Origin: Jiangellales bacterium
Lineage (GTDB): Bacteria; Actinomycetota; Actinomycetes; Jiangellales; Jiangellaceae
Assembly: GCA_030447955.1 (NCBI GenBank)
Contig: JAUJNY010000003.1
Coordinates: forward strand, 194,422 to 258,421
Length of the DNA: 64,000 nucleotides
Direction: 5' to 3'
The notes beneath the pieces were generated by a model. It saw only the letters and a list, made by a program, of their open reading frames with translations. It searched no databases and was not told the DNA's origin. Positions 9,116 through 18,868 of this stretch are shown piece by piece. Numbering within the stretch: the stretch's first letter is position 1; each line of letters starts with the position of its first letter. A program made the translations under genes and the position numbers.

Positions 9116-10606
9116 GTGCGCCTGCCCGCGATCCGATCGACGACCGCCGCGCTTGTGGTCGCCGCGGTCATCACCGCGTCCCTGCTCGGGACGACGCCGC
9201 CCAATACGGGCTCCCTCGCGCAGGCGGCCTCAACCGACGACGGACGACCCAACGTGGTGCTGTTGCTGGTCGATGACGCCACCGTCCGTGACGTCATGGA
9301 TGAGCGGGTCATGCCCAAGGCCGCACGTTGGCTGGTGGACAGGGGCGTGTCCTTCTCGACCAGCTACGCGCCGTTCCCGCTGTGCTGCCCGGGGCGGGCC
9401 AGCTTGTTGACCGGTCAGTACGCCCACAACCACGGGGTCCTCGACAACTCCGCCCCGTGGGGCGGCATACAGGCGTTCGAGGACCACAGCTCGATCGCCA
9501 CCTGGCTCCAGGGCGCCGGCTACTCGACCGCGTACGTCGGGAAGTACCTCAACGGCTACGCGGGCCAGCCGAGGTACGTCCCATCCGGCTGGGAGACGTG
9601 GGTCGGGGTGGCCCGCGGGATCCACGACTACTACGGGGCCAGGCTCAACGTCGACGGCCGGCTGCGCTCGGTGGCTGGCCGGTACCAGACCGACGTCCTG
9701 TCCCGGCGCGCCCGCGCTTATGTGGCCGAGGAGGCGCCTGCCGAGCCGTTCTTCCTCTTCGCCTCCTTCCTGGCACCGCACCACGGCTCGCCGCAGGAGT
9801 TCGATGACCCGCCCGTGGTGTACGGCCTCCCGATCGTCACCCCCGCGGTGGAAGATGACTACCGCGACGTCTTCGCCGGCGAGCAGCTGCCGCGCAGCGC
9901 CGCCTTTGACGAGCGCAACGTCTCGGACAAGCCCGCCAGGATCGCCCAACGCCCCCCGCTGAGCGCCGACGAGGTCAGCGCGATCACGGAGGCGTACCAG
10001 CAGCGGCAGGAGTCGCTGCGCTCCGTGGACGACGGCATCGGTCGCATCATGGCGGCGCTGCGGGACAGCGGCGAGCTGTCCAACACCTACGTCATCCTCA
10101 CCAGCGACAACGGTTACCTGCAGGGTGAGCACCGCGTGCGCAGCGGCAAGATCCTGCCGTACGAGCCGTCGGCGCGGGTGCCCCTGGTCGTGCGCGGCCC
10201 GGGCATCCCCTCCGGCGCCGTGCGCTCCCAGCCGGTGGCGGCCATCGATGTCGTCCCGACGATCCTCGACCTCGCAGCGGCGGAGGATCAGCTTGCTGGC
10301 TTCGTCATGGACGGGCGCTCCCTGCTGCCCAAGATCGCCTACCCGCAGTACGGCGACGACCGCGACCTCGTCCTCGAAGCCGGACCGAGGGGGCGCATGA
10401 CCAACTATCGCTACCACGGCCTCCGCACCTCGAACGGGTGGAAGTACGTCGAGTACAACACCGGGGAACGGGAGCTGTACAACCTGCGTAAGGATCCACA
10501 CGAGCTGCACAACCTCGCCTACCAGGGCGCGTACGCGTCGCAGCGAGCGGACCTGAGGAAAAGGCTGGACGAGCTGAAGTTCTGCGCGGGGACGGCGTGC
10601 CCCTGA
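9116..10606 (+). CDS. secreted sulfatase (type I, formylglycine dependent)
   Basis: A sulfatase that hydrolyses sulfate esters, probably outside the membrane. The motif CCPGRASLLTG (about residues 90-100) fits the C-x-P-x-R sequence whose first Cys is converted to formylglycine. Metal ligands are suggested by LLVDDATVRD near 51-59 and TSDNGYLQGEH in the C-terminal half. The frame is open from an ATG at 9047, but the GTG at 9116 is preferred. It gives a clean signal peptide (basic start, hydrophobic core, Ala-rich cleavage area) and leaves 92 bp to the divergent dipeptidase gene. Length (496 aa) is normal. The substrate, perhaps a glycan, cannot be told. Confidence 0.88.
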   Translation: MRLPAIRSTTAALVVAAVITASLLGTTPPNTGSLAQAASTDDGRPNVVLLLVDDATVRDVMDERVMPKAARWLVDRGVSFSTSYAPFPLCCPGRASLLTGQYAHNHGVLDNSAPWGGIQAFEDHSSIATWLQGAGYSTAYVGKYLNGYAGQPRYVPSGWETWVGVARGIHDYYGARLNVDGRLRSVAGRYQTDVLSRRARAYVAEEAPAEPFFLFASFLAPHHGSPQEFDDPPVVYGLPIVTPAVEDDYRDVFAGEQLPRSAAFDERNVSDKPARIAQRPPLSADEVSAITEAYQQRQESLRSVDDGIGRIMAALRDSGELSNTYVILTSDNGYLQGEHRVRSGKILPYEPSARVPLVVRGPGIPSGAVRSQPVAAIDVVPTILDLAAAEDQLAGFVMDGRSLLPKIAYPQYGDDRDLVLEAGPRGRMTNYRYHGLRTSNGWKYVEYNTGERELYNLRKDPHELHNLAYQGAYASQRADLRKRLDELKFCAGTACP

Positions 10607-10644
10607 GCAAGCCCAGTCCCGGGTAGGGCGCCTACGCTGCGCGA

Positions 10645-11277
10645 GTGACCTGGGTCGATGCTCTCGGCTGGGCCAGCTCGCTGCTGCTCGTCGTCTCGCT
10701 GATGCAAGCGCGGATGCTGCGCTTCCGGGTGCTCAACTTCGTCGCCTCACTCGCACTGGTGGCGTTCAACGCGATCCTCGCGGTGTGGCCAAACGTCGCG
10801 CTCAACCTGGCCGGCGCCGCCATCAACGCCTACCACCTGGTCCGGTTGACCCGTGCCCGCCATGACGATCGGGCCTTCGACGTCGTCGAGGTCGGCGCGG
10901 ATGACGCCTACCTGCACTACCTGCTGCGCCACCACGAGCCCGACATCCAGCGACACAACCCCGGGTTCCGCTGGGATCCCGCCCTCAGCGCGGGCGGTCC
11001 GGGCTGGGCGTACCTCGTCGTGCGCGACGCGGACACCGCCGCGGTGGTGCTGCTCAGGGGCCTGGGTGACGGGGCGGCGCGGGTGGAGCTGGACTACGTG
11101 CTGCCACGCTTCCGCGACTTTACGCCGGGCGAGTTCGTGTACGGCCGGTCCGGGCCGTTGGCGGCGCGCGGAGTGACTCGCATCGTCGCCGACGACCGCA
11201 GGGTGGACGGCCCCGCCTACTTCCGCAGGCTGGGCTTCCGCCCGGACGGCGACCGGCTCGTCCGTGAGCCGGCCTGA
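10645..11277 (+). CDS. YgjV-like membrane protein with soluble C-terminal GNAT-like domain
   Basis: A 210-residue protein. The N-terminal 70 residues hold three hydrophobic helices resembling the YgjV inner-membrane family (DALGWASSLLLVVSLMQ, LNFVASLALVAFN and WPNVALNLAGAAINAYHLV). The rest is soluble; its tail (LDYVLPRFRDFTPGEF, GVTRIVADD, YFRRLGFRPDGD) looks like the end of a GNAT acetyltransferase fold. The function is unknown. The start is GTG, 38 bp behind the sulfatase stop. The gene converges on the SCP-family gene with no gap. The GNAT resemblance is my inference from motif shape and needs a profile search. Confidence 0.72.
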   Translation: MTWVDALGWASSLLLVVSLMQARMLRFRVLNFVASLALVAFNAILAVWPNVALNLAGAAINAYHLVRLTRARHDDRAFDVVEVGADDAYLHYLLRHHEPDIQRHNPGFRWDPALSAGGPGWAYLVVRDADTAAVVLLRGLGDGAARVELDYVLPRFRDFTPGEFVYGRSGPLAARGVTRIVADDRRVDGPAYFRRLGFRPDGDRLVREPA

Positions 11278-11640
11278 TCAACGCAGCGGCAGCCACGCGG
11301 TCAGGTCGGCCCGCTCACCGCTCGCGGTGACGCTTCCGGCCGCGCGGGCCGCGCCCCACGACAGCTGCCCGGACGCGAGCAGCAACCAGGTAACCGGGTC
11401 GGTCTCGACGACGTTCGGCGGGGTTCCCCGGGTGTGCCGCGGGCCGTCGCCGCACTGGACGACTGCGTACGGCGGCACGCGCACCTCGACGGTGCGGCCG
11501 GGTGCCCGGGTGGCGAGCTCGTCCAGCGACCACCGTACGGCCGTGCGGACGTCCTCGCGGGTGCTGTCAGCGCCCGCGTGAACGACCCGGTCGAAGGCGG
11601 CCCGGCCTGCCTGCGGGTCGCTGCGGCGGCGCGGCGGCAC
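11278..11640 (-). CDS. sterol carrier (SCP) family protein
   Basis: A 120-residue member of the bacterial SCP family often found beside purine genes in actinobacteria. Conserved blocks are APGRTVEVRVPPYAVVQC, GPRHTRGTPPNVVETDP, TWLLLASG and ASGERADLTAWLPL. The fold probably binds a hydrophobic ligand, but no reaction is established. The start is a GTG at 11640. It lies 3 bp behind the DUF2630 gene on the same strand and is probably co-transcribed with it, and perhaps with purL. Confidence 0.88.
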   Translation of the reverse strand: MPPRRRSDPQAGRAAFDRVVHAGADSTREDVRTAVRWSLDELATRAPGRTVEVRVPPYAVVQCGDGPRHTRGTPPNVVETDPVTWLLLASGQLSWGAARAAGSVTASGERADLTAWLPLR

Positions 11641-11643
11641 GGG

Positions 11644-11886
11644 CTACTGCTCGAAGTCCTCGACCTCGTCGACCGGACGGGGCTCCGCTGCGTCCGGGTC
11701 CTGCCCGTACTCCTCGCGGGCACGCCGCTGGCGGAGCAGGTCCCAGTACCGGTCGAGCTGCTCCTCCAGCGCGCTGAGCCGCTCGCGCTCAGCGTCATCG
11801 AGGCCGCGGCCGACGGCATGGTCGCGCAGCTCATGCTCCTCGGCGACGAGCTCGTCGATGCGGGCCAGCACGTCGCGGTCGTCCAT
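11644..11886 (-). CDS. DUF2630 family protein
   Basis: An 80-residue acidic, charge-rich helical protein of the actinobacterial DUF2630 family. It starts MDDRDVLARIDELVAEEHELRDH and contains ERERLSALEEQLDRYWDLLRQRRA. It is likely an antiparallel helical hairpin or coiled coil; its role is unknown. The ATG at 11886 gives the family length, although the frame stays open upstream. The SCP-family gene follows after 3 bp. Confidence 0.88.
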   Translation of the reverse strand: MDDRDVLARIDELVAEEHELRDHAVGRGLDDAERERLSALEEQLDRYWDLLRQRRAREEYGQDPDAAEPRPVDEVEDFEQ

Positions 11887-11922
11887 GGTGGTGAGCCTAC
11901 GTTTCTCGGCCTCGGGGACCAC

Positions 11923-11966
11923 AGTGGGGAGGATCGTCCGCATCAGTGCGGGTGATCCTCCCCAGT
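11923..11966. terminator. inverted repeat between purL and DUF2630
   Basis: Arms of 20 nt (AGTGGGGAGGATCGTCCGCA and TGCGGGTGATCCTCCCCAGT) pair with three mismatches around a 4-nt loop. The repeat lies downstream of purL and upstream of the DUF2630 start, on the strand of both genes. It could end or attenuate purSQL transcription. No U-run follows, which is usual in such GC-rich genomes. Confidence 0.5.
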
Positions 11967-11981
11967 ACGGGCGGTTGTGAT

Positions 11982-12004
11982 CCGCGCCGCGGAGTTCTCG
12001 GCGC
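11982..12004 (-). terminator. hairpin directly after purL
   Basis: Arms CGCGCCG and CGGCGCG around a 9-nt loop lie 3 nt behind the purL stop. With the larger inverted repeat at 11923-11966 it forms a double hairpin at the end of the purSQL unit. This is a possible rho-independent or stabilising 3' structure, without a U-tract. Confidence 0.4.
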
Positions 12005-12007
12005 GGC

Positions 12008-14284
12008 TCAGTCGAAGAGGTCGGGGAGCGTGCGTTCGTGGGCCTCGCGCAGCTCAGCGAGCGGGATCGTGAACAGATCACGCAGCTCGAGCTCCGGATC
12101 CACTCGGCTGTCGGGGCCGGCGTCGGCGATCACGCCGATGCGCTCCACGGGGTAGTCGTGCTCCGCACACAGCTCGCTGAACCGCGCCTCCGCACCCGGC
12201 GACAGGGCCACCACCGCTCGGGCGGCCGACTCGGCGAAGAGAAACGCGAACGGGTCGGTCCCCTCCGGCACCTCCACCCGGGCGCCGCTGCCGCCCCGCA
12301 GGCACGACTCGACCAGCGCCTGCGCGAGTCCACCGTCAGCGAGGTCGTGGGCGGCGTCGAGCAGCCCCTCGCCGGAGGCGGCGACCAGGATCTCCGCGAG
12401 GCGGCGCTCGGCCTCCAGGTCGACCCGCGGGGGTACTCCCCCCAGGTGCCCGTGGACGACGTTGGCCCACTCCGACCCGTCCAGCTCGTCCCGCGTCTCC
12501 CCGAGCTGGAAGAGCGCGGCACCGGCGCGCGAGAAGCCGAGCGGCGTACGCCGCCGGACGTCGTCGAGCACCCCCAGCACACCGACGACCGGCGTCGGCA
12601 GCACCGCGGTGTCGCCGGTGGAGTTGTAGAAGCTGACATTGCCCCCCGTCACCGGGACGCCCAACACCCGGCAGCCATCGGCCAGGCCGCGCACCGCCTC
12701 GGCGAACTGCCACATGACGCCCGGGTCCTCCGGCGAGCCGAAGTTGAGGCAGTCGGTGACCGCAAGCGGCCGGGCGCCGGTGACCGCGACGTTGCGGTAC
12801 GCCTCCGCGAGCGCCAGCTGCGCCCCCGCGTACGGGTCCAGCGCGACGAAGCGGGCGTTGCCGTCCGTGGCCACCGCAACGCCGAGCCCGCTGTCCGCGT
12901 CGACGCGGATGACCCCGGCGTCCTCCGGCTGGGCGAGCACGGTGCTGCCCTGCACGTAGCGGTCGTACTGCTCGGTGACCCACGTCTTGGCGGACAGGTT
13001 GGGGGCGGCTGCCATGCGCAGCAGGGTCTCCCGCAGCTCGGCACCGCCGGCCGGGCGTGGCAGCCGGTCCGATCCGGCGGCGATGAGCGCGTCCTGGGCC
13101 TGCGGACGGGCGTACGGCCGTTGGTAGACCGGGCCCTCGGAGGCGACGGTCCGCGGCGGTACGTCGACGACGACCTCGCCGGCCCACTCGACGACGAGCC
13201 GCCCGGTGTCGGTGACCTCGCCGAGGACGGTCGCGGGCACGTCCCACTTCGCACACACCGCGAGGAATCGCTCGACGTCCGCGGGCCGGACGACGGCCAT
13301 CATCCGCTCCTGCGACTCGCTCATGAGGATTTCCTCCGGCGTGAGCGAGGCGTCCCGCAGCGGGACCCGGTCGAGCGTGATGTGCATTCCGCCGTCGCCC
13401 GCGCTGGCCAGCTCGGACGTGGCGCAGGAGAGGCCGGCCCCGCCGAGGTCCTGGATGCCGGCGACCAGTCCCTCGCCGAACAGCTCGAGCGTGCACTCGA
13501 TCAGCAGCTTCTCGAGGAACGGGTCGCCCACCTGGACGCTGGGCCGCTTGCTCGGCCCCTCGTCGCCGAAGGTCTCGCTGGCGAGCACGGACACCCCGCC
13601 GATCCCGTCACCTCCGGTGCGGGCGCCGTAGAGAACGACGCGGTTGCCGACCCCCGAGGCGTGCGCGCGGTGCACGTCCTCGTGCCGCATCACCCCCACG
13701 CAGAGCACGTTGACGAGCGGGTTACCCGCGTAGGAGGAGTCGAAGACGACCTCGCCGCCGACCGTGGGCAGCCCTAGGCAGTTGCCGTACCCGGCGATGC
13801 CGGCGACGACCCCGGGCAGCACCCGGCGGGTGTCGGGTGCGTCGGCGGGGCCGAAGCGCAGCGGGTCGAGCAGGGCAACCGGGCGCGCGCCCATCGCCAG
13901 GATGTCGCGGACAATGCCGCCCACGCCGGTGGCCGCACCCTGGTACGGCTCGACGAAGCTCGGGTGGTTGTGCGACTCGACCTTGAACGTCGCGGCATAC
14001 CCCTGCCCGATGTCCACGACGCCGGCGTTCTCGCCGATGCCGGCCAGGGTCTTGCCCAGCGGGGTCTCGTCCGGCAGCTCGGTGAAGCGGCGCAGGTGCA
14101 CCTTGCTGCTCTTGTACGAGCAGTGCTCGCTCCACATCACCGAGTAGATCGCCAGCTCGCAGGACGTCGGCCGGCGGCCGAGGGTCTCGCGGATGCGGGC
14201 GTACTCGTCACCGCGCAGGCCCAGTGCCGCCCAGGGTTGCTCGACGTCCGGGGTCTTGGCGGCGTGCTCGACGGTGTCGGTCAT
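12008..14284 (-). CDS. purL: phosphoribosylformylglycinamidine synthase, large subunit
   Basis: PurL is the synthetase subunit of FGAM synthase, which converts FGAR plus ATP and ammonia to FGAM. At 758 residues it has the small-PurL length that needs separate PurQ (glutaminase) and PurS subunits, and both genes are directly upstream. Seen motifs include [18 protein letters not shown], an ATP site around [19 protein letters not shown], and [15 protein letters not shown]. The ATG start overlaps the purQ stop by 4 bases. The unit purS-purQ-purL is therefore one coupled operon. Confidence 0.97.
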   Translation of the reverse strand: MTDTVEHAAKTPDVEQPWAALGLRGDEYARIRETLGRRPTSCELAIYSVMWSEHCSYKSSKVHLRRFTELPDETPLGKTLAGIGENAGVVDIGQGYAATFKVESHNHPSFVEPYQGAATGVGGIVRDILAMGARPVALLDPLRFGPADAPDTRRVLPGVVAGIAGYGNCLGLPTVGGEVVFDSSYAGNPLVNVLCVGVMRHEDVHRAHASGVGNRVVLYGARTGGDGIGGVSVLASETFGDEGPSKRPSVQVGDPFLEKLLIECTLELFGEGLVAGIQDLGGAGLSCATSELASAGDGGMHITLDRVPLRDASLTPEEILMSESQERMMAVVRPADVERFLAVCAKWDVPATVLGEVTDTGRLVVEWAGEVVVDVPPRTVASEGPVYQRPYARPQAQDALIAAGSDRLPRPAGGAELRETLLRMAAAPNLSAKTWVTEQYDRYVQGSTVLAQPEDAGVIRVDADSGLGVAVATDGNARFVALDPYAGAQLALAEAYRNVAVTGARPLAVTDCLNFGSPEDPGVMWQFAEAVRGLADGCRVLGVPVTGGNVSFYNSTGDTAVLPTPVVGVLGVLDDVRRRTPLGFSRAGAALFQLGETRDELDGSEWANVVHGHLGGVPPRVDLEAERRLAEILVAASGEGLLDAAHDLADGGLAQALVESCLRGGSGARVEVPEGTDPFAFLFAESAARAVVALSPGAEARFSELCAEHDYPVERIGVIADAGPDSRVDPELELRDLFTIPLAELREAHERTLPDLFD

Positions 14285-14952
14285 GCCGCCGCGACGCGGT
14301 GGAGCAGCGAGGCAAAGAAGCCCAGCCCGTCGGTGCTTGGCCCGGTGAGGGGGTCGACGGCGTGCTCGGGGTGCGGCATGAGCCCGACGACGCGACCGCT
14401 GGCGTCGGTGACGCCGGCGATGTCGCGCGCCGAACCATTGGGGTTGCCCCCGACGTAGCGCAGCACGACGCGGCCCTCGGCCTCGAGGGAGTCGAGGGTG
14501 CGCTCGTCGGCGACGTAGCCGCCCTCACCGTTCTTGACGGGGACGACAATCTCCTCGCCGGGTTCGTACGCCGATGTCCACGCGCTCGCGCTGGACTCGA
14601 CCCGCAGCCGCTGGTCGCGGCACACGAAGCGGCGGCGGTCGTTGCGGATCAACGCGCCGGGGAGCAGGCGGGCCTCGCAGAGCACCTGGAAGCCGTTGCA
14701 GATGCCGAGCACCGGCAGTCCCGCGCCGGCCGCCTTCAGCAGCGGACCCATGACGGGGGCATGGCGCGCGATCGCCCCGCAGCGCAGGTAGTCGCCGTAC
14801 GAGAAGCCGCCCGGCAGCACAACCGCCTCGACACCGCGCAGGTCAGCGTCGGCGTGCCACAACGCCACGGGCTCACCACCGGCCAGCGCCACGGCGCGCA
14901 CCGCGTCGCGGTCGTCCAGCGACCCGGGGAAGGTGACCACACCGACGCGCAT
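14281..14952 (-). CDS. purQ: FGAM synthase glutaminase subunit
   Basis: The class I glutamine amidotransferase subunit of FGAM synthase, releasing ammonia from glutamine for PurL. In this 223-residue protein the nucleophile Cys85 lies in GICNGFQ and the His/Glu pair lies in [10 protein letters not shown] near the C-terminus. The N-terminus [16 protein letters not shown] is typical. Its start shares a base with the purS stop and its stop overlaps the purL start, ensuring balanced synthesis of the complex. Confidence 0.97.
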   Translation of the reverse strand: MRVGVVTFPGSLDDRDAVRAVALAGGEPVALWHADADLRGVEAVVLPGGFSYGDYLRCGAIARHAPVMGPLLKAAGAGLPVLGICNGFQVLCEARLLPGALIRNDRRRFVCRDQRLRVESSASAWTSAYEPGEEIVVPVKNGEGGYVADERTLDSLEAEGRVVLRYVGGNPNGSARDIAGVTDASGRVVGLMPHPEHAVDPLTGPSTDGLGFFASLLHRVAAA

Positions 14953-15197
14953 CAGCCCTCCACCCGCACGCGGTAATCCTCGATGACGGGGTTGGCGAGC
15001 AGCGTCTGCGCGGCCCGTTCGGCGGTGGCGAGCTGCTGGTCGCTCGCCTCGCCCGCGAGCTCGAGCTCGAAGCGCTTGCCCTGGCGGACCGCGGTCACGC
15101 CGGCGAAGCCGAGCCGGGCGAGCGCCCCCTGGACCGCCTGTCCCTGCGGGTCGAGGATCTCGGGCTTGAGCATGACGTCGACGACGACGCGGGCCAC
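14952..15197 (-). CDS. purS: FGAM synthase subunit PurS
   Basis: An 81-residue PurS, the small bridging subunit that helps channel ammonia between PurQ and PurL. Characteristic blocks are [33 protein letters not shown] and [12 protein letters not shown]. The GTG start is preceded by a strong GAGGGAGGG ribosome binding site. It is the first gene of the purSQL unit, and 87 bp separate it from the purC stop, so a promoter may lie there. Confidence 0.96.
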   Translation of the reverse strand: MARVVVDVMLKPEILDPQGQAVQGALARLGFAGVTAVRQGKRFELELAGEASDQQLATAERAAQTLLANPVIEDYRVRVEG

Positions 15198-15284
15198 GGG
15201 CCCTCCCTCGGCGCTTTTCGTCGGTGGGTGACTGTCGGCGGTATCCGCGAGCCTACCGGCGTAGAGAGGTGAGAGCTGGACGGC

Positions 15285-16166
15285 TCAGCCGGGCCAGGGC
15301 GCGCCGGTCAACCGCTCGTAGGCCTCGACGTAGCCTTCCCGGGTGCGTTCGACCACCTCGTCGGGCAGCGGCGGTGGGGGCGTGTCCGACGTACGGTCCC
15401 AGCCGGAGGTCGGTGAGGCGAGCCAGTCGCGCACGGACTGCTTGTCGTACGAGCGTTGCGGCCCCCCCGGACGCCACTCGTCGGCAGGCCAGTACCGGGA
15501 GGAGTCTGGTGTCAGCAGCTCGTCGGCGAGCACCAGGCTCCCGTCAGGCCGGGAGCCGAACTCCAGCTTGGTGTCGGCGAGTAGCAGCCCCCGGTCGCGG
15601 GCGACCCGCTCGCCGCGGGTGTAGACCTCGAGGGTGAGCCGGCGCAGCTCGGCGGCCAGCTGCGGCCCCAGGCGGCCAGCGACAACCTCGTACGTGACGT
15701 TCTCGTCGTGGTGCCCCTGTGGTGCCTTGCTGGCCGGGGTGAACACCGGCTCGGGCAGGCGGGATCCCTCGACCAGTCCAGGCGGCAGGGCGACGCCGCA
15801 CACCGCTCCGCCGAGCCGGTACTCGGCCAGCCCCGACCCGGCGAGGTAGCCACGGGCGACGCACTCCACCGGGTGCATCGCCAGCCGCTCGCAGAGCACC
15901 GCCCGGCCGTGGACCTCCGCCGGCACGTCGTCGGCAGAGATCACGTGGTGCGGCGCCAGGTCGGCCACCCGCTCGAACCACCACAGGCTCAGCCGGGTGA
16001 GGATCCGCCCCTTCTCCGGGATCGCGCTCGCCAGCACATGGTCGAAGGCGGAGATCCGGTCGCTGGCGACGACCAGGATCCGGTCGTCCCGGTCGAGGGG
16101 CAGGTAGAGGTCGCGCACCTTGCCCGAGTAGACGTGCCGGTAGCCGGGGAGCAGGACGTCACCCAT
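15285..16166 (-). CDS. purC: phosphoribosylaminoimidazole-succinocarboxamide synthase
   Basis: PurC (SAICAR synthetase) joins CAIR and aspartate with ATP. The 293-residue protein begins near YRHVYSGKVRDLY and carries VASDRISAFDHVL, ECVARGYLAGSG and a DTKLEFG motif, all family hallmarks. The open frame continues about 590 nt upstream, but the ATG at 16166 gives the correct N-terminus; the upstream part is antisense to the transporter lipoprotein gene. It is divergent from the ABC transporter operon with 60 bp between starts. Confidence 0.96.
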   Translation of the reverse strand: MGDVLLPGYRHVYSGKVRDLYLPLDRDDRILVVASDRISAFDHVLASAIPEKGRILTRLSLWWFERVADLAPHHVISADDVPAEVHGRAVLCERLAMHPVECVARGYLAGSGLAEYRLGGAVCGVALPPGLVEGSRLPEPVFTPASKAPQGHHDENVTYEVVAGRLGPQLAAELRRLTLEVYTRGERVARDRGLLLADTKLEFGSRPDGSLVLADELLTPDSSRYWPADEWRPGGPQRSYDKQSVRDWLASPTSGWDRTSDTPPPPLPDEVVERTREGYVEAYERLTGAPWPG

Positions 16167-16226
16167 ACGGGGATCCTCGCGCACGGCATGCGGCATGCGC
16201 GGCCGTTGGTTCGTACCATCCTCCGC

Positions 16227-17132
16227 ATGGCTGGCCCGCGCACCCTCCCCGCTGTCCTTGTCGCCCTGCCGGTGCTGCTGGCGTTCGCCGGCTGTGCGCC
16301 GGTCGAGGAGACCCCGGCAGCGCGCCAGAGCACGCCCCCTGCCGAGACCGGAGGCTCGCCCGGCACGCCGACCGCGAACCCGTGCGCTCCGGAGTCGTTG
16401 CAGACGATGGAGGCGGGCACGTTGACGATCGCCACCGACGAGCCGGCGTACGAGCCGTGGTTCGTCGACAACGACCCCACGAACGGCAAGGGGTTTGAGG
16501 GTGCCGTGGCGTACGCGGTCGCGCGGGAGCTCGGCTTCGCCCGCGACGAGGTCGAGTGGGTGCGTGTGCCGTTCAACGCGGCGATCCAGCCGGGGCCCAA
16601 GCAGTTCGACTTCGACATCAACGAGTTCTCCATCACCGAGAAGCGCCGGCAGGCCGTCGACTTCTCCGCCCCGTACTACGACGTCACCCAGGCGGTCATC
16701 GCGGTCAGGGGCAACCCGGCGGCTGACGCAAAGTCGCTGGCCGACCTCCAGGCGCACAAGATCGGCGCGCAGGTCGGGACCACCAGCCTGGACGCCATCG
16801 AGGAGGGGATCACCCCCGAGCAGGACGCCGCCGTCTTCAACACCAACGACGACGCCAAGGTGGCGCTGCAGAACGGCCAGATCGACGCCCTCGTCACCGA
16901 TCTCCCCACCGCCTTCTTCATCACCGCGGTCGAGCTCGACGGTGGCGTCATCGTCGGTCAGCTGCCGCAGCCGGAGGGGACACCGGAGCAGTTCGGGCTC
17001 GTGCTCGACAAGGGCTCCGCGCTGACCGACTGCGTGAGCGAGGCGGTCGAGGCGCTGCGCGCCGACGGCACGCTGGCCGACATCGAGGAGCGGTGGCTGG
17101 CCGAGGTCGCGGACGCACCCGTCCTGCGGTGA
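16227..17132 (+). CDS. polar amino acid ABC transporter, substrate-binding lipoprotein
   Basis: The periplasmic-type binding protein (SBP family 3) of an amino acid importer, 301 residues. A signal peptide ends in the lipobox AFAGC (Cys at about 23), so it is anchored to the outer face of the membrane. The mature domain has the SBP_bac_3 pattern: LTIATDEPAYEPWF, GFEGAVAYAVARELGF, FDFDINEFSITEKRRQAVDFS and a second-lobe AQVGTTSLDAIEE. The permease and ATPase follow with 4-base overlaps. The ligand is probably a polar or acidic amino acid but cannot be fixed from sequence. Confidence 0.92.
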   Translation: MAGPRTLPAVLVALPVLLAFAGCAPVEETPAARQSTPPAETGGSPGTPTANPCAPESLQTMEAGTLTIATDEPAYEPWFVDNDPTNGKGFEGAVAYAVARELGFARDEVEWVRVPFNAAIQPGPKQFDFDINEFSITEKRRQAVDFSAPYYDVTQAVIAVRGNPAADAKSLADLQAHKIGAQVGTTSLDAIEEGITPEQDAAVFNTNDDAKVALQNGQIDALVTDLPTAFFITAVELDGGVIVGQLPQPEGTPEQFGLVLDKGSALTDCVSEAVEALRADGTLADIEERWLAEVADAPVLR

Positions 17133-17979
17133 CGTCGACGCCGGTGGTCAGCCGGCTGCAACAGGAACGTGAGGCGTACCGCCGCGGACGGGCGCGACGT
17201 TCGACGCTCGTTGCGCTGCTGAGCACCACCGCCTTCGCGACCGTGCTGTGGCTGGCAGTGACCCGCTCCCCGGGGTGGCCGCGCGTCCAGGATTTCTTCT
17301 TCAACGTGGACGTCGCGCGCGCGTCACTGCCGCGCATCGCCGAGGGGCTCTGGCTCAACGTCCGCGTGCTCGCCGTCTGCGCGGTCGCCGTCCCCGTCAT
17401 CGGGCTCGCCGTCGCGGCGTTGCGCACGCTGCGCGGCCCGGTCTTCTTCCCGGTACGGATCCTGGCCGCCGTCTACACGGACGTCTTCCGCGGCATTCCG
17501 TTGATCATCCTGCTGTACCTCGTCGGCTTCGGCGTCCCCGCGCTGCGGCTGCAGGGCGTACCCATCTCGACCACTGTGTGGGGGGTCGTCGCCATCGTGC
17601 TGACGTACTCGGCTTACGTCGCCGAGGTGTTCCGCGCCGGCATCGAGTCGGTGCACCCGAGCCAGCGGGCGGCCGCGCGGTCCCTCGGGCTGAGCTACGG
17701 CCAGACCATGCGCATCGTGGTGCTGCCGCAGGCCGTCCGCCGGGTTGCACCGCCCTTGCTCAACGACTTCGTCGCGCTGCAAAAGGACGTGGGCCTGATC
17801 TCCGTGCTCAGCGCCGTGGACGCCGTACGTGCCGCGCAGATCGAGGCCGCTGACTTCTTCAACTTCACGCCGTACGTGATCGCCGGCCTGCTCTTCGTCC
17901 TGCTCGCCGTCCCGACGGCGCGGCTCGCCGACTGGGCGACGTTGCGCGCCACCCGGCGGGAACAGGCGGGAGGCACGGT

Positions 17980-17983
<4 letters not shown>
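17129..17983 (+). CDS. amino acid ABC transporter permease
   Basis: A 284-residue inner membrane permease of the His/Glu/Gln family (HEQRo). It has a cytoplasmic basic N-terminus, about five to six hydrophobic helices and the ATPase-contact EAA loop around AARSLGLSYGQTMRIVVLPQAVRRVAPPLLNDF. The GTG at 17129 overlaps the upstream stop (GTGA) and is preferred over the earlier in-frame codon at 17093. Only one permease gene is present, so it probably forms a homodimer. Confidence 0.93.
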
Positions 17984-18729
<746 letters not shown>

Positions 18730-18766
18730 CGCTCGGAGGTCGCGCGCCCGAGTGGGGTCTCTCCGC

Positions 18767-18816
18767 AGTGCCTCGGCACTCTGCCCCCACATACGGGGGC
18801 AGAGTGTCGAGGCACT
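18767..18816. terminator. bidirectional hairpin between ABC transporter and purB
   Basis: Two 22-nt arms starting AGTGCCTCGG and ending CGAGGCACT pair with a single G-T mismatch across a 6-nt loop (ACATAC). It sits between two converging genes, 37 bp after the ATPase stop and 52 bp before the purB stop. A shared transcription terminator is the simplest reading, although the length is more typical of a dispersed palindromic element. Confidence 0.6.
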
Positions 18817-18868
18817 CGGGCATGTACTCGGCGGGCGGTGCAGTCCGCGCAGCGCGGCCTGTTGCGCG

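Noticed and set aside
12038-13777. 579-codon open frame opposite purL
   Set aside because: It is antisense shadow coding; purL is complete and strongly supported.
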